NCBI RefSeq assembly: GCF_036492245.1
Contig: NZ_AP025286.1
Span: 1-64,000 of the forward strand
Reading direction: 5' to 3'
Length of the DNA: 64,000 bases
Source: Treponema bryantii
GTDB taxonomy: Bacteria; Spirochaetota; Spirochaetia; Treponematales; Treponemataceae
The notes under the pieces were generated by a model that saw nothing but the letters and a program-made list of their open reading frames with translations, made no database searches and had not been told where the DNA came from. Of the stretch, positions 25,927-35,000 are shown piece by piece. Position 1 is the stretch's first letter; each line of letters opens with the position of its first letter. Both the position numbers and the translations under genes were made by a program.

Positions 25927-26487
25927 ATGTTAGGTGCAAAAATTTATGAATGCCGTAAAAAAAATGGTATGTCACAGGAAATGCTTGCAGAAAAGCTGAA
26001 TGTAGCACGTCAGACAGTTTCAAACTGGGAGACAGGAGAAACTTCGCCAAATCCTGAACAGCTGAAAATGCTTTCAAATATTTTCAATATCAGTGTGGAT
26101 GAACTTCTTGATAACAAGTCTTTTGTGAATGTTTCCTCAAATAGCAGCAGAGCACGGGAAATCGGCTTTGAGTATAAAAGCAAACGGATGATTAACGGCG
26201 TTCCAATGATTCATATAAATCTTGGAGGAATTGTTCCCCGAAGGGCCAAAGGAATTATTGCCATTGGTGATATTGCAGTTGGTGTGATTGCAATGGGCGG
26301 AGTCAGTGCTGGTGTAGTTTCAGTTGGAGGAGTAAGTGCAGGCCTTGTCTCTCTTGGAGGACTGGCAGCAGGCTTGATTGTTGCCCTTGGTGGTGTTGCT
26401 GTAGCGCCTATTGCTCTTGGTGGCCTCGCTATAGGAGTGATTGCTTGTGGCGGTGCAGCCTTAGGTTATATTACCAATTTAAAGTAA
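25927..26487 (+). CDS. XRE-type regulator with a glycine-rich membrane tail
   Basis: Residues 1-65 form a Cro/C1 HTH (MSQEMLAEKLNVARQTVSNWE). Residues about 100-186 are a run of short repeats of the form GxxAxGGVSAG, almost entirely Gly, Ala, Val, Ile and Ser, which could pack as membrane hairpins. Similar HTH plus Gly-rich proteins occur in Firmicutes, so transfer is possible. A -10-like TATAAT and GAGGTG precede the ATG. It overlaps the convergent SMP-30 gene by 22 bp. Confidence 0.85.
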   Translation: MLGAKIYECRKKNGMSQEMLAEKLNVARQTVSNWETGETSPNPEQLKMLSNIFNISVDELLDNKSFVNVSSNSSRAREIGFEYKSKRMINGVPMIHINLGGIVPRRAKGIIAIGDIAVGVIAMGGVSAGVVSVGGVSAGLVSLGGLAAGLIVALGGVAVAPIALGGLAIGVIACGGAALGYITNLK

Positions 26488-27368
26488 TCACAGCCGCAAC
26501 CTTTAACATCAACTTTGCAGGTAAATAAACAGCCGTCATGTTCACCTGTCTGTTCATTTCCTGAAGTAGTGATAAAGAGAGTATCGAGATTGTCGCCGAT
26601 AAAACAGCAGGATGTAACGTTCATTGCATCTACATTTATTACTGCTAAAAGAGAGCCGTCTTTTGTGCTGCGTTGTTCTATACGGCTGCCACCCCAGAAG
26701 GCTACCCAGAGATTGTCATCAGCATCGATACACATTCCATCTGTAAGACCTTTGTTTTCTTCTGGAGTAAACAATACTTTTCTATTTGAGATTTCTCCAG
26801 TTTCTAAATTGTAATCGTATGAAAAAACGGCATATTGCAGTGTATCGGAAAAATAAAATTTTTTTCGATCAGCACTCCAGGCCATTCCATTTGAGATTTT
26901 TGTATTTGGCTGGAGACAGGTGATTTCGTTGTCTTTTAGAGTATCAAGACAGAAAAGATTTCCGCTTGCTTCGTGTATATTGTCATCTACAGATGAACCG
27001 AAAAAAAGTCGTCCGGCTGGATCTGCTTTGGCGTCATTGGAACGCTGGTATGATTCATAATAATCTTTCAGATTTTTGATAAGCTTTGGAGCTGGAGTTT
27101 CAGAGGCAGAATCATTTGATTTTGTTTCCTGAAGATAGAGACCGTCAGTTCCGGCAATAAGATAACAGCTTTCTTTGACAGTTGGAACGGCTGAACCAAT
27201 TGCCTGATTAAAACAGAAGGTTTTACGAACTCCATCTGGTCCTAGAGTAAAAAACTTTTTGTCCATAATGTCGACCCAGGAAATTGTTTTTGTACGTGAA
27301 TCGTAAAATGGGGATTCTCCGAGTTTATATTTTTCCTGAGAAAAAAACTGAGCAGTGTAAGTTTTCAT
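26466..27368 (-). CDS. SMP-30/gluconolactonase family protein
   Basis: A six-bladed propeller hydrolase of 300 aa. LGESPFYDSRTKTISWVDI at the N-terminus, SNGMAWSADRKKFYFSDT near residues 150-167 and GLTDGMCIDADDNLWVAFWGG near 205-225 are the conserved blade and metal-binding segments. Members hydrolyse sugar lactones such as gluconolactone or arabinonolactone. The substrate here is unknown. The ribosome site GGAGGTAAT is strong. Confidence 0.92.
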   Translation of the reverse strand: MKTYTAQFFSQEKYKLGESPFYDSRTKTISWVDIMDKKFFTLGPDGVRKTFCFNQAIGSAVPTVKESCYLIAGTDGLYLQETKSNDSASETPAPKLIKNLKDYYESYQRSNDAKADPAGRLFFGSSVDDNIHEASGNLFCLDTLKDNEITCLQPNTKISNGMAWSADRKKFYFSDTLQYAVFSYDYNLETGEISNRKVLFTPEENKGLTDGMCIDADDNLWVAFWGGSRIEQRSTKDGSLLAVINVDAMNVTSCCFIGDNLDTLFITTSGNEQTGEHDGCLFTCKVDVKGCGCDYFKLVI

Positions 27369-27434
27369 ATTACCTCCTGGTGGCCGTTGGCGGTCCTTTA
27401 TTGTTCATGATATAATAAAACCGGGTTTGGGAAA

Positions 27435-28769
27435 ATGGGTGGAATAAGAAACAGCGGACATGCAGATTTACCTCTTCATACTGGAACAGTGCCGAGATGG
27501 CTTGCTGACCGTATGATGGTTTTAGGAACTCTTATAACAGAATCCCTTGTTGAAAACTTTGGTCCTGAAGAAGTTCTTGTTCGTCTAAGTGATCCATTAT
27601 GGTTTCAGTCCTTTGGTGCTGTAATGGGAATGGACTGGCATAGTTCTGGAATTACAACAAGTGTAATGTATGCACTGAAGCGTGGATTGAATCCAAGAGC
27701 TAAAGAGCTTGGTATCTATGTTTGTGGTGGCCGTGGAAAATATTCTCGAATGACTCCTGATGAACTCTTAGGAATTGCAGATGCAGAAGGGCTTGATGGA
27801 GATGCGCTGGTCCGCAACAGTAAACTTGTAGCTAAAGTGGACAATAATGCGGTGCAGGATGGATTTCAGCTTTATCAGCATAATTTTGTTCTAACACAAA
27901 ATGGAAGCTGGGCTGTTGTTCAGCAGGGGATGAATACTGCAGAAAAAAAGGCTAGAAGATATCACTGGTGTTCAACTAACTTACGTTCGTTTGTTGAAGA
28001 ACCGCATAGTGGAGTAGTTGGAGATAATAAAGGAAAAATCTTAAACCTTACAGATTCTCAGGCTGATAAAGCCCGCAGTTCTATTCTTGAGATGAGCCGT
28101 GAAGAGCCGGAGCGAATGATAAATGAAATTCTTCAGATAGAAAAACCGGCCAGTGAAATAATACTATTACAGGATGGGGGCGTTACGGGGGTATCCCCCG
28201 TTAGAAGGGGTAGCACGCAACGAAGTGCGGGCGAGGGGGAGACTTCCCCCTTATCCATGCCAGAACAACTGGAGTTATTCCCAGAATTAGCTAACGAACG
28301 TTCGATAGTTATGCCTAGTCACCATGAAGTCAGGGAACAGGATGTGGATCTTAAGAGATTGGGTGGAGTACTTGCTACGGCTTATAATTCTCAGCCAAAA
28401 GATTTTGAGGAACTGCTGCTGACGCCTGGACTTGGTCCGAGAACTCTGCAGTCTCTTGCGCTGGTGAGCGAAGTGATTTATGGAACTCCGAGCCGCTTTA
28501 CAGATCCTGCTCGTTTTAGTTTTGCGCATGGTGGTAAGGATGGACATCCGTTCCCGGTACCGCTGAAGATTTATGATGAATCGATTCGTATTCTGCGGGA
28601 TAGCATAGAAAAATCGAAGCTGGGATATAAAGATAAATCTGATTGTATCCATCGTCTTCATACGGTTGCTTTGAATGTCGAACAGAACTGTGCACCGGAT
28701 GTTGATTTTGATGCTGCTATTCGATTCGAACGTGAACATTCAAAAGAATGGGACGGTAGAACTGTTTAA
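27435..28769 (+). CDS. DUF763 family protein with an in-frame repeat insertion
   Basis: DUF763 is recognised from the N-terminal SGHADLPLHTGTVPRWLADRM and AVMGMDWHSSGITTSV stretches and the TPGLGPRTLQSLALVSEVIYG helix-hairpin-helix-like region. At 444 aa it is longer than usual because 25 codons (residues 248-272) come from a GGGGG/CCCCC palindromic repeat copy at 28176-28250. The frame stays open through it. TATAAT near 27410 supports a promoter. The function is unknown; the family is thought to be linked to nucleic acids. Confidence 0.88.
   Translation: MGGIRNSGHADLPLHTGTVPRWLADRMMVLGTLITESLVENFGPEEVLVRLSDPLWFQSFGAVMGMDWHSSGITTSVMYALKRGLNPRAKELGIYVCGGRGKYSRMTPDELLGIADAEGLDGDALVRNSKLVAKVDNNAVQDGFQLYQHNFVLTQNGSWAVVQQGMNTAEKKARRYHWCSTNLRSFVEEPHSGVVGDNKGKILNLTDSQADKARSSILEMSREEPERMINEILQIEKPASEIILLQDGGVTGVSPVRRGSTQRSAGEGETSPLSMPEQLELFPELANERSIVMPSHHEVREQDVDLKRLGGVLATAYNSQPKDFEELLLTPGLGPRTLQSLALVSEVIYGTPSRFTDPARFSFAHGGKDGHPFPVPLKIYDESIRILRDSIEKSKLGYKDKSDCIHRLHTVALNVEQNCAPDVDFDAAIRFEREHSKEWDGRTV
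28176..28250 (+). repeat. GGGGG/CCCCC palindromic repeat, copy 2, inside the DUF763 gene
   Basis: It contains GGGGG..CCCCCG, AGAAGGGGTAGC, CAACGAAGTGCG and GAGGGGGAGACTTCCCCC, matching copy 3 at 35030-35120. The length of 75 bp is a multiple of three and adds a Gly/Ser/Arg-rich peptide to the protein. Confidence 0.85.
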
Positions 28770-28814
28770 AATAAAGTATTTTAAAAAATTTGAAAAACAA
28801 TATATAATGATAAA

Positions 28815-30134
28815 ATGGACTTTAAACAAAAACGGGGAAAAGGTTTGAATGGTCTCACATCCTCTTATCAGAGGGCGCGACTCGTTTCTATTTTTGTTTG
28901 CATATGTTCACTAGTATACCACTCGGCTATTTGTATTTTTTTCTATGCAATAGACTTAAAACCGATGTTCTATTACAACTTCGTCAGTATTACAATTTTC
29001 ACCCTGATTTTAATTTTTGTTCCACGACTTAAGTCTTTTGTATTTGTTTATAATATTGGTTTGCTGGAAGTAATTGTACATCAGATTATGGCGGATTATT
29101 ATCTTGGTTCATACAGCAGTTTCCATTCGTTTATTCTTCTGATGGGTCTTTTACCGTTCCTTATTTTTGAGAATAAAAAAAGATATGCATTGCCGATTAC
29201 GGCTTTAAGTTCTTTGCTTTATATTTATTTCTCATGTCGAAATATTGAGGCTCATGCGCAGGTAACGGCTGGAACTTTATTCGGCATCAGATGTATGAAT
29301 ATTACAATTACGGTTTTTATTATTCTTTTTGTAGTTTTAATTTATACCCGGGTTGTTTATAGAATTGAATATTATCTGAAAAATCACAGCGATTCTCTTG
29401 AAAATGAAATTAAGATGGCTGCGATAATTCAGCAGAATTTTTTCAGACAGGAAATTGAGAATATTAAAAAATACGAGGTAGGATATTTCAGCCGTCCGAT
29501 GGTTGGAGTTTCTGGTGACCTTTACGATTTTTATAAGACTGGCGAGAAGCTTGATGGACTTGGAGTTTTTGATGTTTCAGGTCATGGTATTTCTTCTGGT
29601 CTTGTGACTATGCTTGTTAAAAATATTATTCATCAGGAATTTTACAATCAGCCAGATGTTGAACTCTGGGAAATTGTTAATAAAATAAATGACCGCGTAA
29701 TAGAAGAGAAGGGTGAAATTCAAAATTATCTTACTGGTATTCTCGTTCGCCTTTATGAAAATAAATTTGAACTTGTTGATGCTGGACATCCGGCTCCAAT
29801 TCTGTATAAAAAGAAAACTGGTGAGTGCAGCTTTGTTCAGCTGGGTGAAAAGGCTGTCGGTGTTATAGGTATTGCAGGTTTTCCAGTTTATTATGAATCG
29901 CTCTATTATGATTTTGAAGATGGTGATGAGTTGATTCTTTTTTCTGATGGTGTTATTGATATTAAAAATGAAAAAGATGAATACTTTGGTAAGGAACGTC
30001 TGCTGGAAGCTGCTAAACTAAATATCGAAAAATCTGCTGCTGAGCAGGTTAGCTTTATTGCTAACAGCATTTATTCATTCTGCGGAACTCGTGAGCAGAA
30101 TGATGACCTTACTATCATTGTATTGAAAAAATAA
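28815..30134 (+). CDS. SpoIIE/PP2C-type phosphatase with membrane sensor
   Basis: Residues 1-195 hold about six membrane helices. The C-terminal part (about 215-439) is a PP2C-like SpoIIE domain with GDLYDFY, GVFDVSGHGISSGLVTML, LVDAGHPAPI and LILFSDGVID carrying the metal-binding aspartates. Such proteins dephosphorylate anti-sigma-antagonist proteins in partner-switching systems. TATAAT (28803-28808) lies six bases before the ATG without a ribosome site, so the message looks leaderless. The helicase gene follows by 3 bp. Confidence 0.93.
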   Translation: MDFKQKRGKGLNGLTSSYQRARLVSIFVCICSLVYHSAICIFFYAIDLKPMFYYNFVSITIFTLILIFVPRLKSFVFVYNIGLLEVIVHQIMADYYLGSYSSFHSFILLMGLLPFLIFENKKRYALPITALSSLLYIYFSCRNIEAHAQVTAGTLFGIRCMNITITVFIILFVVLIYTRVVYRIEYYLKNHSDSLENEIKMAAIIQQNFFRQEIENIKKYEVGYFSRPMVGVSGDLYDFYKTGEKLDGLGVFDVSGHGISSGLVTMLVKNIIHQEFYNQPDVELWEIVNKINDRVIEEKGEIQNYLTGILVRLYENKFELVDAGHPAPILYKKKTGECSFVQLGEKAVGVIGIAGFPVYYESLYYDFEDGDELILFSDGVIDIKNEKDEYFGKERLLEAAKLNIEKSAAEQVSFIANSIYSFCGTREQNDDLTIIVLKK

Positions 30135-30137
30135 AAA

Positions 30138-32543
30138 ATGCCTGAAAATTTGAATTTATCTCAATTTCCTATCACTCCTTATCTCGAACAGATTTGTAAT
30201 GCATTGAAAGATTCTCCTTCGCGCTTTTTGATTTTAACTACAGAAACGGCGGCTGGAAAATCCACTGTGCTTCCGCTTGCTTTGCTGGAACATTTTTCCG
30301 GAAAGATTTTGATGACGGAGCCACGACGAATTGCGGTTCTAGGTGTGGCGAACAGACTTGGAGAACTGGCGGAAGCAGGGTCTCTAGGGCAGACAGATTG
30401 TGGAAATCCGATTGGTTATAAAATTCATCTTGAAAGTAAGATTACCCGTGATACAAGGCTGGAGGTTGTGACTGAGGCTATTCTTGTCCGCCAGTTACAG
30501 AGCGATCCTGCTTTAGAAGATTATAATGTTGTTGTTTTGGATGAGTTTCATGAGAGGTCGGTGAATACGGATCTTGCGCTTGCTTTTTTGAAAGAAGCGA
30601 TGCAGCTGCGGGACGATCTTTATGTTGTGATTATGTCGGCAACAATTGATACTAAGCGTTTACAGAATTATCTTGGGACGGTTGGTGAAGTTCCAGTCTT
30701 TTCTGTTCCTGGAAGACAGTTTCCGGTGAAGGTTTTGTATGAGGCGGAGAAGTCTGTGGTTGCGGCTGTGAAAGATGTGCTGAGATTTGACGCAATGGGT
30801 AATATTCTTGTTTTCCTGCCGGGAATTGCTGATATCCGTAAAGCACAGGAAACGCTTCTTGAAACTGGTGATTTTGATGCTGATAGCGATACAGAACTTT
30901 GTGTACTTCATTCGAGTGTTTCTCTTGAAGAGCAGAAGCGGGTTATAAAACCGTCTCGTGATGGAGAGGATATAAAGCGACGTATCATTTTGTCTTCTGC
31001 TATTGCGGAAACTTCGCTTACGGTTCCCGGCGTCACAACTGTTATTGATTCTGGGCTTGCCCGCATAAACCGCATGGATTTGAATACCGGTATGGAAAAG
31101 CTTTCTACAGAAGTTGAAAGTGAATTTTCAGCTGAACAGCGGAAAGGTCGTGCCGGTCGTATTTGTGAAGGAACCTGTATCCGTCTTTGGGATGAGCATG
31201 ACCCTCGTGTAAAAGAATTGGCTCCGGAAATCCTGAGGACAGACCTTGTTCCGGTTGTTCTTGAATGCAGCGAGCGTGGCGTTTACAGTGTTGAAGGAAT
31301 TGACTGGCTGGACAGTCCTTCGAAAGCAGCGTGGAAAACAAGCAGTACTCTTTTACGGCAGCTTGGTTTGATTCGTGATGATGGTCACCTTACAGAAAAG
31401 GGAAGGGCTGCGCTGACTCTTGGTGTGCATCCGCGGCTTGGCAGTATTGCGCTTGAGGCTTTTGATAATGGTACTGGCCGGTTGAGCGAAGAAGGACGAG
31501 AGCTTTTGTTGAAGTGCAGTACCTATTCAGGCTCGTCTCGGGATTTGCAGAATCGGTTTATTGTTGACATGGAACGCCGTTTAAAGACTTGTAATTATGC
31601 AGTTTATGATAAATCTGATTTTTTGATTTTGAGCGGATATCCGGATCGTCTTGCAATGCGGACAAGTGCTCCTGGTGTTGAGCCTGCTGAATATAAGTTT
31701 GCGGGAGGACGTCAGGCAAGACTTTATAAGTCGAATGCTCCTTTGTGGCTTGTTGCGCCTGAGGTTATGGCTAAAAACGCTGATGCTGTAATTTTTGATT
31801 TTGCTGAATTGCCTGAGACCAAAATCGGAGAATTTCTTGAGAAAAACTGTGAAATTCGAGAAATCTGCTCATTTGCTCACGGGACTTTGCAGAAATTTGA
31901 ACAGAAATGTTATGGGGAAATAGTGCTTTCTTCTAAGAAAGTGCCTACTCATCCCGAAGATTTTGCTGAAGCCTGGGTTACCGAAATTACAGAAAAAGGT
32001 TTTGATTCTGTACCAAAAGATGCGAGGGTTGAAAGCCTTTTGCTTCGTGCAGAGTTTATTGAGCAGCAGAAGGATGAGGGAATCGATAAGGAGGCAGGCG
32101 ACCTGGAAAACTCGTTATACAACCGTCTTTCTGAAAATGTCCGCGAATGGCTTATTCCATTTTTAAGCGGGTCTAATACACTTACTCCTCAAATTGTTTA
32201 TGATGCCCTTTACTGGTATCTTAATGGTTCAGAAATTGATCGCGAGGCTCCAGAACAGCTTGTTCTTGAAAACGGGCGTCGTGTTAAAGTAAAATACGAA
32301 AAACAGGCAGAAATCCGTCCGATTATTGAAATCATAATCCAGCGAATTTTCGGCTGTTTTACAACACCACAAATCTGCGGGAAAAAAGTTCTGCTGCGTC
32401 TATTGTCGCCGGCCAGTCGTCCGCTTCAGGTTACTGAAGATCTTGAGCACTTCTGGACTGGAGCATGGGTTGAGATCTGTAAGGAAATGAAGGGCCGCTA
32501 CCCGAAGCACAACTGGGACTATCGCGTGGTGGAAAAGGAATAA
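30138..32543 (+). CDS. hrpB: ATP-dependent helicase HrpB
   Basis: An 801-aa DEAH-type helicase, close to the E. coli HrpB length. The motifs are TETAAGKST (I, near residue 35), DEFHERS (II, near 134), SATID (III, near 165), SSAIAETSLT (V, near 289) and QRKGRAGR (VI, near 333), followed by HA2 and the HrpB C-terminal domain. It probably unwinds RNA; its role is not well defined in any species. It is co-transcribed with the SpoIIE gene (3-bp gap) and the YdcF gene (2-bp gap). Confidence 0.95.
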   Translation: MPENLNLSQFPITPYLEQICNALKDSPSRFLILTTETAAGKSTVLPLALLEHFSGKILMTEPRRIAVLGVANRLGELAEAGSLGQTDCGNPIGYKIHLESKITRDTRLEVVTEAILVRQLQSDPALEDYNVVVLDEFHERSVNTDLALAFLKEAMQLRDDLYVVIMSATIDTKRLQNYLGTVGEVPVFSVPGRQFPVKVLYEAEKSVVAAVKDVLRFDAMGNILVFLPGIADIRKAQETLLETGDFDADSDTELCVLHSSVSLEEQKRVIKPSRDGEDIKRRIILSSAIAETSLTVPGVTTVIDSGLARINRMDLNTGMEKLSTEVESEFSAEQRKGRAGRICEGTCIRLWDEHDPRVKELAPEILRTDLVPVVLECSERGVYSVEGIDWLDSPSKAAWKTSSTLLRQLGLIRDDGHLTEKGRAALTLGVHPRLGSIALEAFDNGTGRLSEEGRELLLKCSTYSGSSRDLQNRFIVDMERRLKTCNYAVYDKSDFLILSGYPDRLAMRTSAPGVEPAEYKFAGGRQARLYKSNAPLWLVAPEVMAKNADAVIFDFAELPETKIGEFLEKNCEIREICSFAHGTLQKFEQKCYGEIVLSSKKVPTHPEDFAEAWVTEITEKGFDSVPKDARVESLLLRAEFIEQQKDEGIDKEAGDLENSLYNRLSENVREWLIPFLSGSNTLTPQIVYDALYWYLNGSEIDREAPEQLVLENGRRVKVKYEKQAEIRPIIEIIIQRIFGCFTTPQICGKKVLLRLLSPASRPLQVTEDLEHFWTGAWVEICKEMKGRYPKHNWDYRVVEKE

Positions 32544-32545
32544 AA

Positions 32546-33379
32546 ATGAACATTACACTCATCATTCTAGGAATTATCAGCATATTCTACGACTTTATCA
32601 TTACGTTTTTGAATCCCGGCACTTTCTGGGATATCGTAGTTTCCTTCACTCACATCTGGACAGCCCTTGGTGCTTATCTGATTTTTCTTGGAATATACAG
32701 AATCAAAACAGGACACTCGTTCTGGAGTATCTGGAAGAAGTGGATAAAAATAACGTTCATCAGTCTGGCTAGTGTCGGTGGCATTATTGCAATCATCAAT
32801 CTGATTTTCATTTTGAATCCGGCAATTGTTTCAGTAAATGAAACTGCAGAGAATGTTATTCTTCTTGGTGGTGGAATTGATAAGGACGGAAATCTGCCAA
32901 AGCCTGTTATGGATCGTGTGAAACTGGCGGCAGAGTATCTGAATCAGCATCCGGAAACTGTTTGTGTTGTTACCGGCGGAACCTTAAAATGGCTGCCATA
33001 TGCTGAGGCTCCGGAGCTTAAAAATCAGCTTGTAAATAAAGGTGTTGCGCCTGAGCGGATTTTAGTTGAAGATCAGGCTAAAGATACAATTCAGAATTTT
33101 CAGTTTAGTTGTAAAATGCTTTCAGAATATAGAGGTGTAAGTATTCAGGAAATTCTGGATATGCCGACTGCGGTTGTAACAAGCAGCTATCATTTGCGTC
33201 GCAGCGAACGCCTTGCCCGAAGAATGGGCTTTAGTAATATTAAAGGGATTGGTTCTGCCTGCCCGGTAATTTACGTTCCTCACAGCTACGTACGCGAAAG
33301 TTGTGCGTACGTAAAACTGAATCTTCGTATTCTGCTGACAGGCGAGCCGAAAAGATTGTCGGGTCAAACCCGACAATGA
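32546..33379 (+). CDS. YdcF/DUF218 family membrane protein
   Basis: Two or three N-terminal membrane helices (about residues 3-95) are followed by a DUF218 domain (NVILLGGGIDKDG, CVVTGGTLKWLPYAEA, ILVEDQAKDTIQN, VTSSYHLRRSERLARRMG). Relatives ElyC and SanA act in envelope or lipid-carrier metabolism; the exact reaction is unknown. The last codons are made of an inverted repeat (33355-33377), and a second perfect repeat, TACGTACGC/GCGTACGTA, lies at 33287-33313. Confidence 0.88.
   Translation: MNITLIILGIISIFYDFIITFLNPGTFWDIVVSFTHIWTALGAYLIFLGIYRIKTGHSFWSIWKKWIKITFISLASVGGIIAIINLIFILNPAIVSVNETAENVILLGGGIDKDGNLPKPVMDRVKLAAEYLNQHPETVCVVTGGTLKWLPYAEAPELKNQLVNKGVAPERILVEDQAKDTIQNFQFSCKMLSEYRGVSIQEILDMPTAVVTSSYHLRRSERLARRMGFSNIKGIGSACPVIYVPHSYVRESCAYVKLNLRILLTGEPKRLSGQTRQ
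33355..33377. terminator. Inverted repeat between the convergent YdcF and proC genes
   Basis: ATTGTCGGGT-caa-ACCCGACAAT: perfect 10-bp arms with a 3-base loop. It overlaps the end of the YdcF gene and stops 6 bp before the proC stop codon. There is no real T-run, so its role as a bidirectional terminator is uncertain; it may be a dispersed repeat. Confidence 0.5.
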
Positions 33380-33382
33380 AAT

Positions 33383-34171
33383 TTATTTGCCGAGGGCAAT
33401 TGAACGATTGCATGCAGCAGTAACTGCTTCAATTACTGCATTGCGGAAGTTATTTTTTTCGAGGGCTGCAACACCTTCGATTGTAGTTCCGGCAGGTGAA
33501 CAAACCATGTCTTTAAGAACTGCAGGATGCTTTCCGCTTTCCAGAACCATTCCAGCTGAACCGTAAACAGTCTGTGCAGCGTAAGTATAAGCCTGAGCAC
33601 GTGGCATTCCACAGCGAACAGCAGCATCAGCCAAAGCTTCAATAAACATAAATACAAAAGCCGGACCAGAACCGCTAACAGCAGTTACACAGTCCATCAG
33701 TTTTTCAGGAACAACTTCTACTTTTCCAGCTGAGCTCAAAATCTCAATGGCAGTTTTTGCCTCAACATCAGAAATATTATCTTTATAAGTAACGGCGGTC
33801 ATTGCTTCGCCAATCTGTGCACAAACATTCGGCATCATGCGGATAAAGCGAGCCTTAGGTGCCCAGTTCTCGAGCTTTTCGATTTTCACACCGGCAGCCA
33901 TAGAAATCACAACTGTCTTGTTAGAAATCTTTCCGGCAATCTCAGCAAAAACATCGCCAAGGAATTGTGGCTTTACAGCAAGAAAAACATAGTCGCAGTC
34001 GAGCACATCAGTGTTGTTCTCAACAAAAACAGCTCCAGTCTCAGCCGCAAAAGCTTTGCCCATCTCAACATTTTTATCAGTAACCTTAATCTGGCTCACA
34101 TCATATTTTTTGCAGACAGCGCGCATAATAGCGCCGCCCATTGCACCAGTTCCAATACATCCGATTTTCAT
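33383..34171 (-). CDS. proC: Pyrroline-5-carboxylate reductase
   Basis: Last step of proline synthesis, reducing P5C with NAD(P)H. The Rossmann start IGCIGTGAMGGAI (residues 3-15), the central AVKPQ, and the C-terminal VSGSGPAFVFMFIEALADAAV plus SPAGTTIEGV are the ProC signature regions. At 262 aa it is of normal length. It lies 12 bp downstream of proB, with the ribosome site AGGAGGAT between them. Confidence 0.96.
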   Translation of the reverse strand: MKIGCIGTGAMGGAIMRAVCKKYDVSQIKVTDKNVEMGKAFAAETGAVFVENNTDVLDCDYVFLAVKPQFLGDVFAEIAGKISNKTVVISMAAGVKIEKLENWAPKARFIRMMPNVCAQIGEAMTAVTYKDNISDVEAKTAIEILSSAGKVEVVPEKLMDCVTAVSGSGPAFVFMFIEALADAAVRCGMPRAQAYTYAAQTVYGSAGMVLESGKHPAVLKDMVCSPAGTTIEGVAALEKNNFRNAVIEAVTAACNRSIALGK

Positions 34172-34183
34172 TTTTCTATCCTC

Positions 34184-34981
34184 CTATTCAGCCGAGAACA
34201 AAGTTCCCTTTGAATTTTCATCAAGCAAACTAATCAAAGCATTCTGTTTACCACCATTAGCCAGCAGCATCTCAATTCCATACTCAGTAACCTTCTCTGC
34301 AGCCTGAATCTTTGTTTCCATGCCACCTGTTCCAAATGCATTTGTATCACCAATTTTGATGGATTTTCTGAGTTCTGGAATCGAGCCTACACTCTCAATC
34401 AGCTTTGCATCTGGATTTGTCTTTGGATTATCTGAGTAAACACCGTCGATGTCGCTGAACAAAATCAAAAGGTCGGCAGACCACAGAATTGCTGTGAGAG
34501 CCGAAAGATTATCGTTATCTCCAATCTTAATTTCATCAAAACTTACACTGTCGTTTTCGTTGATGATGGGTACAACACCTTCGTCAACCAGGGTAAACAA
34601 TGTGTTACGGATATTAAGGCTGCGGTGCTCGTTTTTGAAGTCATCCTTTGTAAGCAGAAGCTGACCGATGTGTAAATCCTGCTTCTGGAAGGCTTTGCGC
34701 CACTGGTGCATAAGCTCTACCTGACCAATTGCACAGAGGGCCTGGCGGTAGTGAACATCCTTTTTGCGGGCCCATTCCTTTGTTGTAGAAACGCCTGCAA
34801 CCTGAGCTCCCGACGAAACCAGAATAATCTGTTTTCCCTGTTTGATAAGTTCAGCACACTGTTCGGCAAACTCTGCCATGAACTCAGTGTTCTGAGTTCC
34901 GTCGGCTTTTGCCAGAGTGTTACTGCCTATCTTTATAACTATTTTTCGTGCTTTCTTTAAACTATCGTTTATCATTCCCAT
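34184..34981 (-). CDS. proB: Glutamate 5-kinase (short form without PUA domain)
   Basis: First step of proline synthesis, phosphorylating glutamate. The amino-acid-kinase core is complete: KIGSNTLAKADG, VSSGAQVAGV, INENDSVSFDEIKIGDNDNLSA and FGTGGMETKIQAA. At 265 aa it lacks the C-terminal PUA domain of E. coli ProB; such short forms are known. The ribosome site AAGGAGT precedes the ATG. A 144-bp repeat separates it from proA upstream. Confidence 0.96.
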   Translation of the reverse strand: MGMINDSLKKARKIVIKIGSNTLAKADGTQNTEFMAEFAEQCAELIKQGKQIILVSSGAQVAGVSTTKEWARKKDVHYRQALCAIGQVELMHQWRKAFQKQDLHIGQLLLTKDDFKNEHRSLNIRNTLFTLVDEGVVPIINENDSVSFDEIKIGDNDNLSALTAILWSADLLILFSDIDGVYSDNPKTNPDAKLIESVGSIPELRKSIKIGDTNAFGTGGMETKIQAAEKVTEYGIEMLLANGGKQNALISLLDENSKGTLFSAE

Positions 34982-35000
34982 GTTAATTACTCCTTATGAA

